From Pseudomonadota bacterium (lineage in GTDB: Bacteria; SAR324; XYD2-FULL-50-16; JAHJRI01), in the NCBI GenBank assembly GCA_022360105.1, contig JAKSDL010000681.1, positions 1-13,257 on the forward strand: DNA of 13,257 bases, written 5' to 3'. Of this stretch, positions 1 to 7,548 are shown piece by piece. Numbering within the stretch: position 1 is the first letter of the stretch; each line of letters begins with the position of its first letter. Below the pieces are notes generated by a model. That model ran no database searches. It saw nothing but the letters and a program-made list of their open reading frames with translations, and was not told the DNA's origin. A program made the translations under genes and the position numbers.

Positions 1-211
1 CTTTTCCGGCAATCTCCTTTGCTTCTTCCCGGACGCCACCGATAGTATTCCTTACAGTGACTCCCAGGACAGAATCCAGGCAATTGTTTGGATCTGCATC
101 GACAGCCAATACCGGACGGTGCCGTCTTTGAATTAGACCCGCCACCAGCAAGCCGGCCACGGTGGTTTTACCTACTCCTCCCTTCCCGCAAACGGCAATA
201 GTATAACTCAT
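1..211 (-). CDS. Second CooC/MinD-type P-loop ATPase, partial (N-terminal 70 residues; C-terminus beyond left edge)
   Basis: The frame starts with ATG at 211-209 and stays open to position 1, giving about 70 residues that begin MSYTIAVCGKGGVGKTTVAG. Residues 9-16 form a deviant Walker A motif (GKGGVGKT). AVDADP near residues 36-41 is the switch I region typical of the SIMIBI/MinD class, followed by NNCLDSVLGV. Family knowledge: CooC-like ATPases of this type occur in CODH/ACS clusters and help insert nickel into the A- or C-cluster of carbon monoxide dehydrogenase / acetyl-CoA synthase in the cytoplasm. The start codon overlaps the stop of the upstream paralog in an ATGA, so the two are probably translationally coupled; no Shine-Dalgarno sequence is evident. 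Since the C-terminus is missing, a MinD, ParA or nitrogenase-iron-protein-like relative cannot be fully excluded, but the neighbouring CooC makes a maturation ATPase most likely. Confidence 0.8.
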   Translation of the reverse strand, partial: MSYTIAVCGKGGVGKTTVAGLLVAGLIQRRHRPVLAVDADPNNCLDSVLGVTVRNTIGGVREEAKEIAGK

Positions 212-990
212 TGTGAATATTTCTCGATTAGGGTTTCAGCCAGAAGTTGCAGCCGCTTGTTCAGATCTTTACCAATGGTCTCTGTTATCAGGTCATCGGA
301 TTGATCGGCGCGTCTGATATCATCTGAATAGGGAATGATAGATAGGGGCTTGATACCAGGCAAGGCAGATTCAAGGTAGCATTGATCATCGTTATTGGTA
401 ACTTTGTTGAAAACAACCTCAACTTTGTTGATCCCGATCTCTTTGGACATTGCCATCACTCGTTCGGCACATTCAATAGACCTTTTGCCCGGCTCCACAA
501 CAATCAGCATTGCATTCACACCCTTTGCAGTCGCCCGCCCCAGGTGTTCCACACCTGCTTCCATATCCATTATCAGAATATCTCCCTTATACAGAACCAG
601 ATCAGTTACCAGGGAGCGGATAAACACATTTTCCGGACAGGCACAACCGCTTCCTCCCATTTCCACGGCGCCTAATTCCAGAAGCGAGACTCCATTGCCT
701 GTAACTGCCAGTTTTTCAGCGACATCGGATACATCCGGATTCAGCTTGAACATCTGTCCGTACTGCTTTACTTTTGCCCCGGTTCTTTCCTCTATAAGTT
801 TGATTTGATTTGAAATTGGGACAATTTTGTCACGCAAATGATCTGAAAAACCAAGGGCAGTCGCCAGGTTGGCGTCGGGATCTGCATCCAGGGCTACGAC
901 CCTTTTTCCTTTTTCAGCAAGTACCAAGGCAAGGGCGCCGGCTATAGTCGATTTACCGACGCCACCCTTTCCTGAAACAGCTAGTTTCAT
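208..990 (-). CDS. cooC: CooC-type nickel-insertion ATPase for CO dehydrogenase / acetyl-CoA synthase
   Basis: This complete 260-residue protein matches the usual CooC length of about 250-265. Visible motifs are a deviant Walker A (GKGGVGKST, residues 8-16), ALDADPDANLATALG (33-47), a CxC pair at C116 and C118 within GSGCACPENVF, and a Walker B-like DMEAGVEHLGRAT at 142-154. In characterised CooC1 the CxC pair at the dimer interface binds the metal, and ATP-driven dimer changes deliver nickel to the CODH active site. These motifs separate it from MinD and ParA. It lies 6 nt downstream of the methionine-synthase-like gene and shares ATGA with the next CooC paralog, so the three are very likely one transcript. 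The start at 988-990 is the only one that keeps the Walker A near the N-terminus. No Shine-Dalgarno sequence is visible upstream. It could serve ACS (AcsF-like) rather than CODH; the sequence alone does not decide. Confidence 0.92.
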   Translation of the reverse strand: MKLAVSGKGGVGKSTIAGALALVLAEKGKRVVALDADPDANLATALGFSDHLRDKIVPISNQIKLIEERTGAKVKQYGQMFKLNPDVSDVAEKLAVTGNGVSLLELGAVEMGGSGCACPENVFIRSLVTDLVLYKGDILIMDMEAGVEHLGRATAKGVNAMLIVVEPGKRSIECAERVMAMSKEIGINKVEVVFNKVTNNDDQCYLESALPGIKPLSIIPYSDDIRRADQSDDLITETIGKDLNKRLQLLAETLIEKYSQ

Positions 991-996
991 TTGAAG

Positions 997-2070
997 TTAA
1001 AAATTGTAGAGATCACGAAGATGGTTGGATACAGCAGCAGTCATAGCGAAAACCTTCTCAGCATCATCCGGTTTCATGGAACCGGTACCGCAGGAAGGCG
1101 TTATTATGGATTGGTGCAGCAGCCTTTCTCTGTCAACACCCTGTCCTACCAGGTTATCCATAATTGCCTTCAATGATGTGACAAGACCTTCTGCCGTCTG
1201 CTCGTTGATTTTTTTTGATGTAGGAACAATTCCCCAGGCGATGGCTCCGCCTGCCTCCGTTAATTCCTTCACCGAATCCGGATACATGGTGATACTCTCT
1301 CCAAACTCAAAGGCGTCAAAATTAAGGATGTCAACTCCGGCATCAACCAATATACTCCATTCCGTATTTCCGCAGCAGTGAACACCTGCCAGTCCGCCAT
1401 CCATATGGACAGCCTCTATCAGCTCTGCCAGGTGAGCAACAATGTCATCCCTTTCCACGGAAACATAAGTGGAGCTCCCAAAAGCGGAGAGGATGGGTTC
1501 GTCAATGAAACAGATGATCTTGTCCGCATAAGGCTGAAACTTCTGGATTTGCCAGCGACACTTCATAGCCAGGGCTTTGACTATTACATCCCTAAATTCT
1601 TCGTTGTAATAGATTGCTCTTTTATTTTCATCGACAGTGTTCAAGGCAAAGGTACAGGGACCGGTTGTGTGGACTTTAAGATAGGGAAATTTCGATCCCT
1701 GGTCTGCAAGGCGTTTTTCGGCAGCGTAAATGCCTAGCGAGTATTTGGGACTGATAGCCAGGGCTGAACAATCCCCATTTCCCTCATCCGGATCCATTGC
1801 CATCATGTAAGACTCATAAAACTCTGCAAAGGCATCTGAATAATCACCGGAGGTATCAATAAATATCCGGTCTTTTTCAGGTTCAATTTTTACACAGGGG
1901 ATACCTTCCGAGTATTGCACATCCATTTGCTCAAGCAATCCCGTCTGCGGAAGTTGAGGCCAGAATGGTGATTCCTTGAGGTGCCCGAATGACACATCCA
2001 ATGCCTGTTCGGGATCTTTAAACGGCATACTTCCCACACCGGTTGCCAGGAATTTTGTATTTATAGTCAT
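997..2070 (-). CDS. Core (folate-independent) methionine synthase-like protein, MetE C-terminal / UROD-like barrel
   Basis: The 357-residue protein corresponds to the catalytic C-terminal barrel of cobalamin-independent methionine synthase (COG0620) without the N-terminal folate-binding half. It opens with ATGVGSMPFKDP, similar to the homocysteine-binding start of MetE. It carries FIDEP at 188-192 and a complete set of probable zinc ligands: H231 and C233 (GVHCCGNTEW), E255 (FDAFEF) and C327 (TPSCGTGS). Family knowledge: core methionine synthases use methyl-corrinoid donors in vitro, and the MesB family occurs in bacteria with the Wood-Ljungdahl pathway, where it is predicted to take methyl groups from the corrinoid iron-sulfur protein. 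Two cooC-like genes directly downstream fit that idea. The first gene of the operon, it starts at 2070 with no clear Shine-Dalgarno sequence. Assignment to MesB rather than another uncharacterised COG0620 or UROD-like methyltransferase is inference, so no symbol is given. Confidence 0.8.
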   Translation of the reverse strand: MTINTKFLATGVGSMPFKDPEQALDVSFGHLKESPFWPQLPQTGLLEQMDVQYSEGIPCVKIEPEKDRIFIDTSGDYSDAFAEFYESYMMAMDPDEGNGDCSALAISPKYSLGIYAAEKRLADQGSKFPYLKVHTTGPCTFALNTVDENKRAIYYNEEFRDVIVKALAMKCRWQIQKFQPYADKIICFIDEPILSAFGSSTYVSVERDDIVAHLAELIEAVHMDGGLAGVHCCGNTEWSILVDAGVDILNFDAFEFGESITMYPDSVKELTEAGGAIAWGIVPTSKKINEQTAEGLVTSLKAIMDNLVGQGVDRERLLHQSIITPSCGTGSMKPDDAEKVFAMTAAVSNHLRDLYNF

Positions 2071-2170
2071 AGGAGTGATCTGAAATCAGGTTATGAGAAT
2101 CGGCTTTGAATTGGTTCGCCCTATATCAAATTGCCTTCATTGTAGATATGATTGTTGAGGATTAATCGAA

Positions 2171-2201
2171 TTTTACTATTTTGTCACGGATTTTTACTAT
2201 T
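2171..2201. promoter_or_regulatory. Two direct repeats of TTTTACTATT, 21 bp apart
   Basis: TTTTACTATT occurs exactly at 2171-2180 and again at 2192-2201. The similarity extends a little to both sides: an A before, and TTTG shortly after. The 21-bp period places both copies on the same face of the helix, about 100-130 bp upstream of the methionine-synthase start (minus strand, where it reads AATAGTAAAA). This geometry suits a dimeric regulator or an activator upstream of the promoter. Chance occurrence in an AT-rich spacer remains possible. Confidence 0.3.
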
Positions 2202-2400
2202 ATTTTGCCTGAATCCATCCATGTTTTGCAGTTTTTCCGGAGCGATTTTCAGGTATCCGAATGTCTGCGGCTGTACATTGAATTAATAATGAATTAAATT
2301 GATTGTTTGTATTGGTTATTATTAATGAGACCTGTAGAAGTCGGATCGGAAAAACCGAATGGATAGGGCAGGCAATAGAATCTCAATTGTTGATTAGTTG

Positions 2401-2453
2401 CAGGGTGGGTTAAGGAGTGTAGCAAAGCGAAACGACGAACCCATCAACTTGAT
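2401..2453. repeat. Imperfect palindromic intergenic repeat (GGTGGGTT...AACCCATC type)
   Basis: TGGGTT at 2406-2411 pairs with AACCCA at 2438-2443, and a G-T wobble lengthens the stem. The loop carries AGCAAAGCGAAACGACG. The right flank, ACCCATCAACTTGAT (2439-2453), recurs exactly at 11488-11502, more than 9 kb away. The repeated flank shows this is a member of a dispersed family and not a chance hairpin. Similar GGGTGGGTT...AACCCACC palindromes are common intergenic repeats in many bacteria. Confidence 0.6.
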
Positions 2454-2492
2454 TAACCGAATAACAGTGAAGACAGGCTCTCGAACCGACTG

Positions 2493-2512
2493 ATGGGCGA
2501 CAAGTTGCCCAT
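2493..2512. repeat. Short hairpin of the GTAGGATGGGCAACT repeat family
   Basis: ATGGGCGAC (2493-2501) and GTTGCCCAT (2504-2512) form a nine-pair inverted repeat with one G-T wobble and almost no loop. The flank AGTTGCCCATTCTAC closely matches AGTTGCCCATCCTAC at 11665-11679. The hairpin at 11474-11493 has the same 20-nt size and the same ATG/CAT ends. It sits about 50 nt upstream of the thrombospondin-repeat gene and lacks a T-run, so it is not a typical terminator. Confidence 0.55.
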
Positions 2513-2533
2513 TCTACAATTTGACGTATAAAT

Positions 2534-2541
2534 TAACTTTG
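2534..2541 (+). promoter_or_regulatory. Possible Bacteroidota-type -7 element (TAnnTTTG) for the envelope operon
   Basis: TAACTTTG matches the TAnnTTTG element of Bacteroidota primary-sigma promoters and lies 22 nt before the start codon of the thrombospondin-repeat gene. The companion TTTG is not found at the expected distance upstream; one occurs only 10 nt away at 2520-2523. The assignment therefore rests on one box and is weak. Confidence 0.22.
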
Positions 2542-2562
2542 TCATCTTTTTAAAAACACATA

Positions 2563-4443
2563 ATGAAACATTTCCTCTTGTTAACCGTACTCACAATTCT
2601 CAGCACTTCATTACCTGCAACGGAAAGACCCAGAAACTGGTCGGATCTGGATTCTTCATGTTTTCTGGAAAGAAGCCGAATCATCAAACCCGGCACAGAC
2701 ACCCTAAAGATCAGAATTCCCCACAGAGATCAGGTATTTTTTGTTCAAAATAATAAAGTCCTATTGCATAAAATTTTCGAAATGGGACGTTTACAATATA
2801 TTGATTATTCTGTTTTGTATTTATCCGGAGTTGCACCGAAAGATCTGAATCAGGCCCATTTGCTTTTTGATGGAAACTATAAATCAACCCTTTCCTTTGA
2901 TCCATATTCCGACAAACCATTTGAACTTGTGATCGATGCCAATAAACAACTGAAACCGGGAACGTTTTCCGTCCAGCTTCATTACCAGGGAAAAGCTTCT
3001 ATTCAATATTTCGTCTCGAAAAACAATCAACACTACATTGAAGTCGAAAATTCCGAAGCTTATACCTGGCGATATCTGAAAATCAGGTTTAACCCTCCGG
3101 AAAAACAGGAAAACAAACGCTACCCTGTTTCCATCCGGGAATTAAGCATTTTAAACCCGGCACCGGTTATTTACCTGGTGAAACCAAACGATCACAGTCC
3201 CATCGATCTGTACGCATCTTTTGAGTGCCTGGATGAGGATTACCCAAAACTCTATGAGCAAAGTAAGAAAGGGGCTCAAAAAACAGCATTCAGTATCAAT
3301 TCATCAACACGACTGGTGGATCTCGATTATAACACCAGCCCCCTTTATAACAACGATTTCGATAATGATGGTATTCCCAACCATAAAGACAACTGCCGTT
3401 TTAAAGCCAATCACAGTCAATTGGACGGTGACCGGGATTTGGTCGGAGATGCCTGCGATTTCGATAAGGAAACCAGGAATTTTTATGATCGAGATTCAGA
3501 CAACGATGGTATTGGCGATAGTCTGGATAACTGTGTTTATCTGTTTAATCCGAAACAGCAGGATTCAAACGCGGACAAACGTGGCGATCTTTGCAGTGAT
3601 GACGATGGTGACGGAATCCCCGGTCATTTGGATAACTGCCTGAATATCAGCAATGCAGATCAGAAAGATATCAATATCAACGGAATCGGCGATGCTTGTG
3701 AGTTTGATAAGGACAACGATGGTGTGTTTGACAGCATTGACAATTGCTTGACGCTCAAAAACCAAAGCCAGTCTGACCAGGATAACGATGGTATCGGAGA
3801 TGCCTGCGACAACTGTGCCCTGTACAATCCCAGTCAGCTGGATGTCAATCAAAACGGTAAGGGTGATCGTTGTGAAGAGGAGGATAAATTTCTGCAAGCC
3901 AACGACAAGGATGGTGATGGAATTATTGACAACAAAGATAACTGCATAAATGTAGCCAATAACAGCCAGCGGGATACCGACCGGGACGGTATCGGAGATG
4001 CCTGCGATAACTGTGCGAATCTACAGAATGCAGATCAGCTGGATCTCGATAAAAACGGGGTTGGGGATATGTGTGAAGATTCCGATAATGATGAAATTAT
4101 CGGACACTTGGACAATTGTCCGTCCCATGCAAATAAAAATCAGGCTGATGCTGACAATGATGGTGTCGGTAACGTCTGTGAAGATGACGACGGGGATGGA
4201 TTTGTCGCAGCCGAGGATAATTGTCCTTTCCATTACAATAAGGATCAAAGGGATAACGATCGGGATGGTATTGGTGATATCTGTGATCAGAAGGATGATC
4301 GCCTGATAGAGTCGAACAAAGGATTTGTTATCGGGATTATAGTATTGATAACATTAGTTTTTGGTTTCTTGATTTTTAGAATGATCAGAAAAATAAAATC
4401 GATCGATCATTCCAACCTCAATTCGGAAAGCAGAGATGAATAA
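2563..4443 (+). CDS. Membrane-anchored envelope protein with thrombospondin type 3 repeats
   Basis: The 626-residue protein begins with a Sec signal peptide (about residues 1-20, hydrophobic core FLLLTVLTILSTSL). Residues 25-240 are beta-rich, with a stretch around 95-200 (LLFDGNYKSTLSF onward) that recalls a discoidin / F5/8-C-like sandwich; this fold call is tentative. Residues 265-575 hold nine DNC...GDxC units rich in DxDxDG loops, as in calcium-binding thrombospondin type 3 repeats, with 18 regularly spaced cysteines. A membrane segment follows (about 587-606, GFVIGIIVLITLVFGFLIF), then a basic tail RMIRKIK, so the repeats face outside the inner membrane. The last 8 nt overlap the DUF2339 gene, implying coupled expression and probably a physical partnership. 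DUF2339 genes in other bacteria often adjoin DUF3999 genes, whose products have a similar signal peptide / beta domain / C-terminal anchor layout. The function is unknown. Confidence 0.85.
   Translation: MKHFLLLTVLTILSTSLPATERPRNWSDLDSSCFLERSRIIKPGTDTLKIRIPHRDQVFFVQNNKVLLHKIFEMGRLQYIDYSVLYLSGVAPKDLNQAHLLFDGNYKSTLSFDPYSDKPFELVIDANKQLKPGTFSVQLHYQGKASIQYFVSKNNQHYIEVENSEAYTWRYLKIRFNPPEKQENKRYPVSIRELSILNPAPVIYLVKPNDHSPIDLYASFECLDEDYPKLYEQSKKGAQKTAFSINSSTRLVDLDYNTSPLYNNDFDNDGIPNHKDNCRFKANHSQLDGDRDLVGDACDFDKETRNFYDRDSDNDGIGDSLDNCVYLFNPKQQDSNADKRGDLCSDDDGDGIPGHLDNCLNISNADQKDININGIGDACEFDKDNDGVFDSIDNCLTLKNQSQSDQDNDGIGDACDNCALYNPSQLDVNQNGKGDRCEEEDKFLQANDKDGDGIIDNKDNCINVANNSQRDTDRDGIGDACDNCANLQNADQLDLDKNGVGDMCEDSDNDEIIGHLDNCPSHANKNQADADNDGVGNVCEDDDGDGFVAAEDNCPFHYNKDQRDNDRDGIGDICDQKDDRLIESNKGFVIGIIVLITLVFGFLIFRMIRKIKSIDHSNLNSESRDE
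3787..4016 (+). repeat. Near-identical 32-bp coding repeats 198 bp apart in the thrombospondin-repeat gene
   Basis: Positions 3787-3818 and 3985-4016 differ at only two bases (GAT/GAC and GAC/GAT), and both encode DGIGDACDNCA. The offset is exactly 198 bp, or 66 codons, and the following 60 bases are also similar (SQLDVNQNGKGDRC against DQLDLDKNGVGDMC). This points to duplication of a two-unit block within the gene. Other units in the same region are much more diverged at the DNA level. Confidence 0.7.
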
Positions 4444-7400
4444 GGTTTTGAATAGAATTGCATGGGTTTGCGCACTGACTTTGGGGTCTGTTTTTACAAG
4501 AATATTCAATTCGATGACAGGCCATGCGATTTACGAAGCAGTAGGTTCTGTCAGTGTAGGTGAAATTTTTTACTGGTTCCTTTTCCTCATGTTCACGTTG
4601 CTTTCCAAAAAGCTGTTTCTCTCAAAAAAATTCATAGAAGACAATCTCACCAGCTTTGTGGAAGAGAGACTGGACCGCTTTGAATCCGCTCGTGCTGCTG
4701 CCTTCGAAAGGAAAGAGGAACCCGGGAAGGAGCAGGTGCCTCCTTCGCAACCGCAAGTTAATGAAGTGGAAGAGCAACCGGCAACAGAAGAAACCCAGGC
4801 AGTTGCTCCTGCCGTTGAAATCACGACTGTTTCCGAACCCACACCCGCTCCCGAAGTCGTGGCAAAAACGTCTGAAATTCCGAAACCACAACCACCAAAA
4901 GAACCCAACGCCATCCAACGATTTTTCTCGGAAAACCTACTGGCAAAAGTGGGTGGCATCCTCCTCTTTCTGGGAGTCCTGTTTTTACTAAAACTGGTTT
5001 ATGGGGCTATCGGCCCCGTGGGCAAGCTGTGCATCGGTTTTGCAATTGGTTTTGTTCTCTATGGTGTGGGATTGTTCCTGGACAAGAAGAAGCTGGTCAG
5101 GGAGTCTCGGGTTCTGATCGGCACCGGTATTTTGATCAACTACCTGGTTATCCTTTCCGGCCGCTATTTAATTGGTGATGGCACCTTCACTGAGCAAATG
5201 ATTCTCAATGAAGGCATAACATTTTTGTTATTGATCGTTAATACGGTTCTGGCTGTCGTTACTTCCCTGCTCTATAGATCGGACACCCTGCTGTTTTTTT
5301 CATTTATTGTGGCGTTCCTGAATCCTTTCCTGATAGGTGCGGATGCCTCTACAACTCCTTACACACTGACAGGCTACGGAATGGTGGTTGCGTTGGGTGC
5401 GTTGGTTTTGGGCGTAGTCAGAAAATCGGAGCAAAACAAATTCATTCAGCACCTGCTGACAATTTCCTTCATCGGCGGGAACCTCCTTTTTCTTGCCGCA
5501 CCTTTCACAAGCTCCGGACACTGGCTGTTTAAGCTGGTTGCAACGGGGGTGTTATCCCATCTGGCAATAGCTATAGCGTACAAAACAAAACGATCTAACG
5601 CGCTAGGCTGGTATTACATGGGAAGCTACCTGTTTTTAGCCGCACTATTGACCTACGGACGTATTGAATTGTGGTCGCAATTCGAAACCATCACCATTAT
5701 CCTCGGTTACCTGTCATTTATTCTATTGATGATCGTTTCCGGGGTTTTCACTTTTGCCATAACCTCAATTCTGCTCATATTTATGAGTTTGGCAGCACCA
5801 TTGGTCATCATTTTGGGTCTGGCTTATTCACAATCACTCTATCCTTCGGATCTGGTTTATATTTTAACCACTATGCTGGCGATCTATGTCAGCATCTTCG
5901 CCATCATCGCCGGGAAGCTTGCCGTGCGACTGCAATATATCTTTTTCGGCGTTCTTGGCATATTTGCCTGCCTGATCGGATTGTTACTACAACCAGTTTC
6001 GGCTGCCTTTTTCAGGGCTTCGCCCCCTATTATCATACCAATTCTGGCCAGCTATCTGGCTATTATGATTTCGGCATTTATTTTCCAGGTATCGAGCTAC
6101 AGCTTCTCAACACGTAAAGGCCTTCAGTACCTGTATTCATTGGGAACCGGTATTAGTATTCTATTGTTGCTAATGATTATCCAGCGACAAGGCAACTTTA
6201 TGTGGGTGAGTGTAGCAGGCATTGCCGGATTCCTTCTGCTCAACTTGCTGACTCCTTTTGTGAATCGATCACTGCTGGAAAGCAGAATCATGAACCTGGT
6301 TTTAGGGCTGGTAGCAGGAGTACTCTTTACCTCGGGCGAGATCTACTATTTTGGACAACTATATTTCAGTGGCACAGAACTTGGGCTGGCATTTCTGGCC
6401 CAGGCTATTCTCTATTTCTTCCTAGGGTATGCCATGTACAGCAAGCTGGTAAAAACAGATGTGAAGACCGCGCAGGATGTAATTTATACCTTGCTTGGTA
6501 TTTCCATTTCACTGTTTTCTTTAGCTGTTGCATTCGTCTTCTCCAAACATTCCGAAGTGGTTTCCGCTGTCTGGCTGTTTGAAGCAGCGCTGATCTATTT
6601 CTTTTATCGCCGAAACCGGGATATCAAGCTTTTCGCAGCGGCTTCCATACTCATGGCCATTGGTCTTATAAAACTGTTTGAATTGATCGACAGGGTCGAG
6701 CCCGAAGAATTCATGAGTCTGATTCCACTATCGGTTATCTTCGCTGCATTTGTAGTGATGTTAAAATGTCTGGAAAACGAAAAGAAAGATTTCAGATGGA
6801 TTCATGATGCCATGCATCTGGCAGGGCTGGTCCTGCTGGGAGTTTTATTGGTGATTATTATCCCCGGCCATGGACATGGTTGGTCTTTGTTCGGAATGAC
6901 ACTCGCTGTAGTGGCCTTATCCGTTGTTTACGCACGAATTTATGCCCATAAACTGCGTTTCATTCTAATCGGTGCCTGGATCTTGTTTTTCATTTACCAC
7001 ACCGCACTTCAACCCATGATTCATTCGAATCTCGTCCGGGACAATCTATCCTACCTGGTTGTGATGCAATATTTAGCAACAATTTTACTGGGATGCGGCG
7101 TTTATCTCTATAAAAAGCTTATGATTTCCTCGGATGAAACCGAAACAAAGTATCTTGATTCAGCATTAAATGGACTCGGCGCCGGATATGGTCTATATTT
7201 GTTTGTCATAACCAGTATTTATGTGTTCAATTTTTCCGATAAAAACAGCTTCATTATCACCATATACTGGGGATTATTGACTTTCGCCTTGCTTAATTAT
7301 GGTATCCAGAAAAATATTGTGCGCTGGAGAACCATCGGTTTGTATATTTTGATCCTGACCGTCTGCAAAATTATGTTTTTTGACATCTGGTCCCAGATTG

Positions 7401-7534
7401 ATGATGCCGTATATAGAATTCTCGCGCTAATGCTGGTCGGAGGTTTGATGATTGCTATCTCGATCCTCTATCAAAAGAAGTATGATGGAAACCTGCTTAA
7501 AGAACTGCAATACGAAAACCTATCGCTCAAATAA
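4436..7534 (+). CDS. DUF2339 polytopic inner-membrane protein
   Basis: The protein has 1032 residues. One hydrophobic segment near residues 42-58 precedes a charged stretch (60-100) and a proline/glutamate-rich linker (about 98-157, with repeats such as PAPEVV and PKPQPPKEP). From residue 165 to the end it is almost continuous transmembrane helix, roughly two dozen segments. The motif NLLAKVGGILLFLGVLFLLK (168-187), followed by an IGPVGK turn and another glycine-rich helix, is the recognisable opening of the DUF2339 domain. The biochemical role of this family is not established. The start at 4436 overlaps the preceding stop by 8 nt, and the gene for a zinc-ribbon membrane protein follows 14 nt later, so it is the centre of a four-gene operon. 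The length is within the usual DUF2339 range. A histidine-rich patch, PGHGHGW, lies in a late helix boundary. Family assignment is good; no function is claimed. Confidence 0.85.
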   Translation: MNKVLNRIAWVCALTLGSVFTRIFNSMTGHAIYEAVGSVSVGEIFYWFLFLMFTLLSKKLFLSKKFIEDNLTSFVEERLDRFESARAAAFERKEEPGKEQVPPSQPQVNEVEEQPATEETQAVAPAVEITTVSEPTPAPEVVAKTSEIPKPQPPKEPNAIQRFFSENLLAKVGGILLFLGVLFLLKLVYGAIGPVGKLCIGFAIGFVLYGVGLFLDKKKLVRESRVLIGTGILINYLVILSGRYLIGDGTFTEQMILNEGITFLLLIVNTVLAVVTSLLYRSDTLLFFSFIVAFLNPFLIGADASTTPYTLTGYGMVVALGALVLGVVRKSEQNKFIQHLLTISFIGGNLLFLAAPFTSSGHWLFKLVATGVLSHLAIAIAYKTKRSNALGWYYMGSYLFLAALLTYGRIELWSQFETITIILGYLSFILLMIVSGVFTFAITSILLIFMSLAAPLVIILGLAYSQSLYPSDLVYILTTMLAIYVSIFAIIAGKLAVRLQYIFFGVLGIFACLIGLLLQPVSAAFFRASPPIIIPILASYLAIMISAFIFQVSSYSFSTRKGLQYLYSLGTGISILLLLMIIQRQGNFMWVSVAGIAGFLLLNLLTPFVNRSLLESRIMNLVLGLVAGVLFTSGEIYYFGQLYFSGTELGLAFLAQAILYFFLGYAMYSKLVKTDVKTAQDVIYTLLGISISLFSLAVAFVFSKHSEVVSAVWLFEAALIYFFYRRNRDIKLFAAASILMAIGLIKLFELIDRVEPEEFMSLIPLSVIFAAFVVMLKCLENEKKDFRWIHDAMHLAGLVLLGVLLVIIIPGHGHGWSLFGMTLAVVALSVVYARIYAHKLRFILIGAWILFFIYHTALQPMIHSNLVRDNLSYLVVMQYLATILLGCGVYLYKKLMISSDETETKYLDSALNGLGAGYGLYLFVITSIYVFNFSDKNSFIITIYWGLLTFALLNYGIQKNIVRWRTIGLYILILTVCKIMFFDIWSQIDDAVYRILALMLVGGLMIAISILYQKKYDGNLLKELQYENLSLK

Positions 7535-7548
7535 TCAATAAAACGCCA

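Larger units (their letters stand above)
2071..2562. other. Divergent intergenic spacer, 492 nt
   Basis: No convincing coding region is seen. The spacer separates the minus-strand methionine-synthase/cooC operon from the plus-strand thrombospondin-repeat operon, so it must hold promoters for both. It contains two 10-bp direct repeats near the methionine-synthase side, a large imperfect palindrome at 2401-2453, a compact hairpin at 2493-2512, and an AT-rich stretch around 2275-2330 with the 8-mer TGAATTAA twice. I looked on the minus strand for an S-adenosylmethionine or cobalamin riboswitch upstream of the methionine-synthase gene and saw no recognisable core. Confidence 0.7.

Noticed and set aside
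395..808. Plus-strand open frame of 137 codons opposite cooC
   Set aside because: It is antisense to a clearly conserved CooC protein with intact motifs, and its own translation shows no recognisable family or domain.
2071..2300. SAM or cobalamin riboswitch upstream of the methionine-synthase-like gene
   Set aside because: Neither a SAM-I core nor a cobalamin box was recognisable on the minus strand by eye; a covariance-model scan would settle it.
3565..3897. Minus-strand open frame of 110 codons within the thrombospondin-repeat gene
   Set aside because: Its repetitive isoleucine/valine-rich translation is the complement of GAT/AAC-rich repeat codons; the plus-strand frame explains the sequence.
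3340..4290. Regularly spaced repeats, possible CRISPR array
   Set aside because: The repeats are in frame, encode DxDxDG/DNC thrombospondin units and vary in sequence; there are no unique spacers between constant repeats.
4570..4959. Minus-strand frames opposite the DUF2339 linker
   Set aside because: They arise from the proline/glutamate-rich codons of the plus-strand linker and show no start signal or family.
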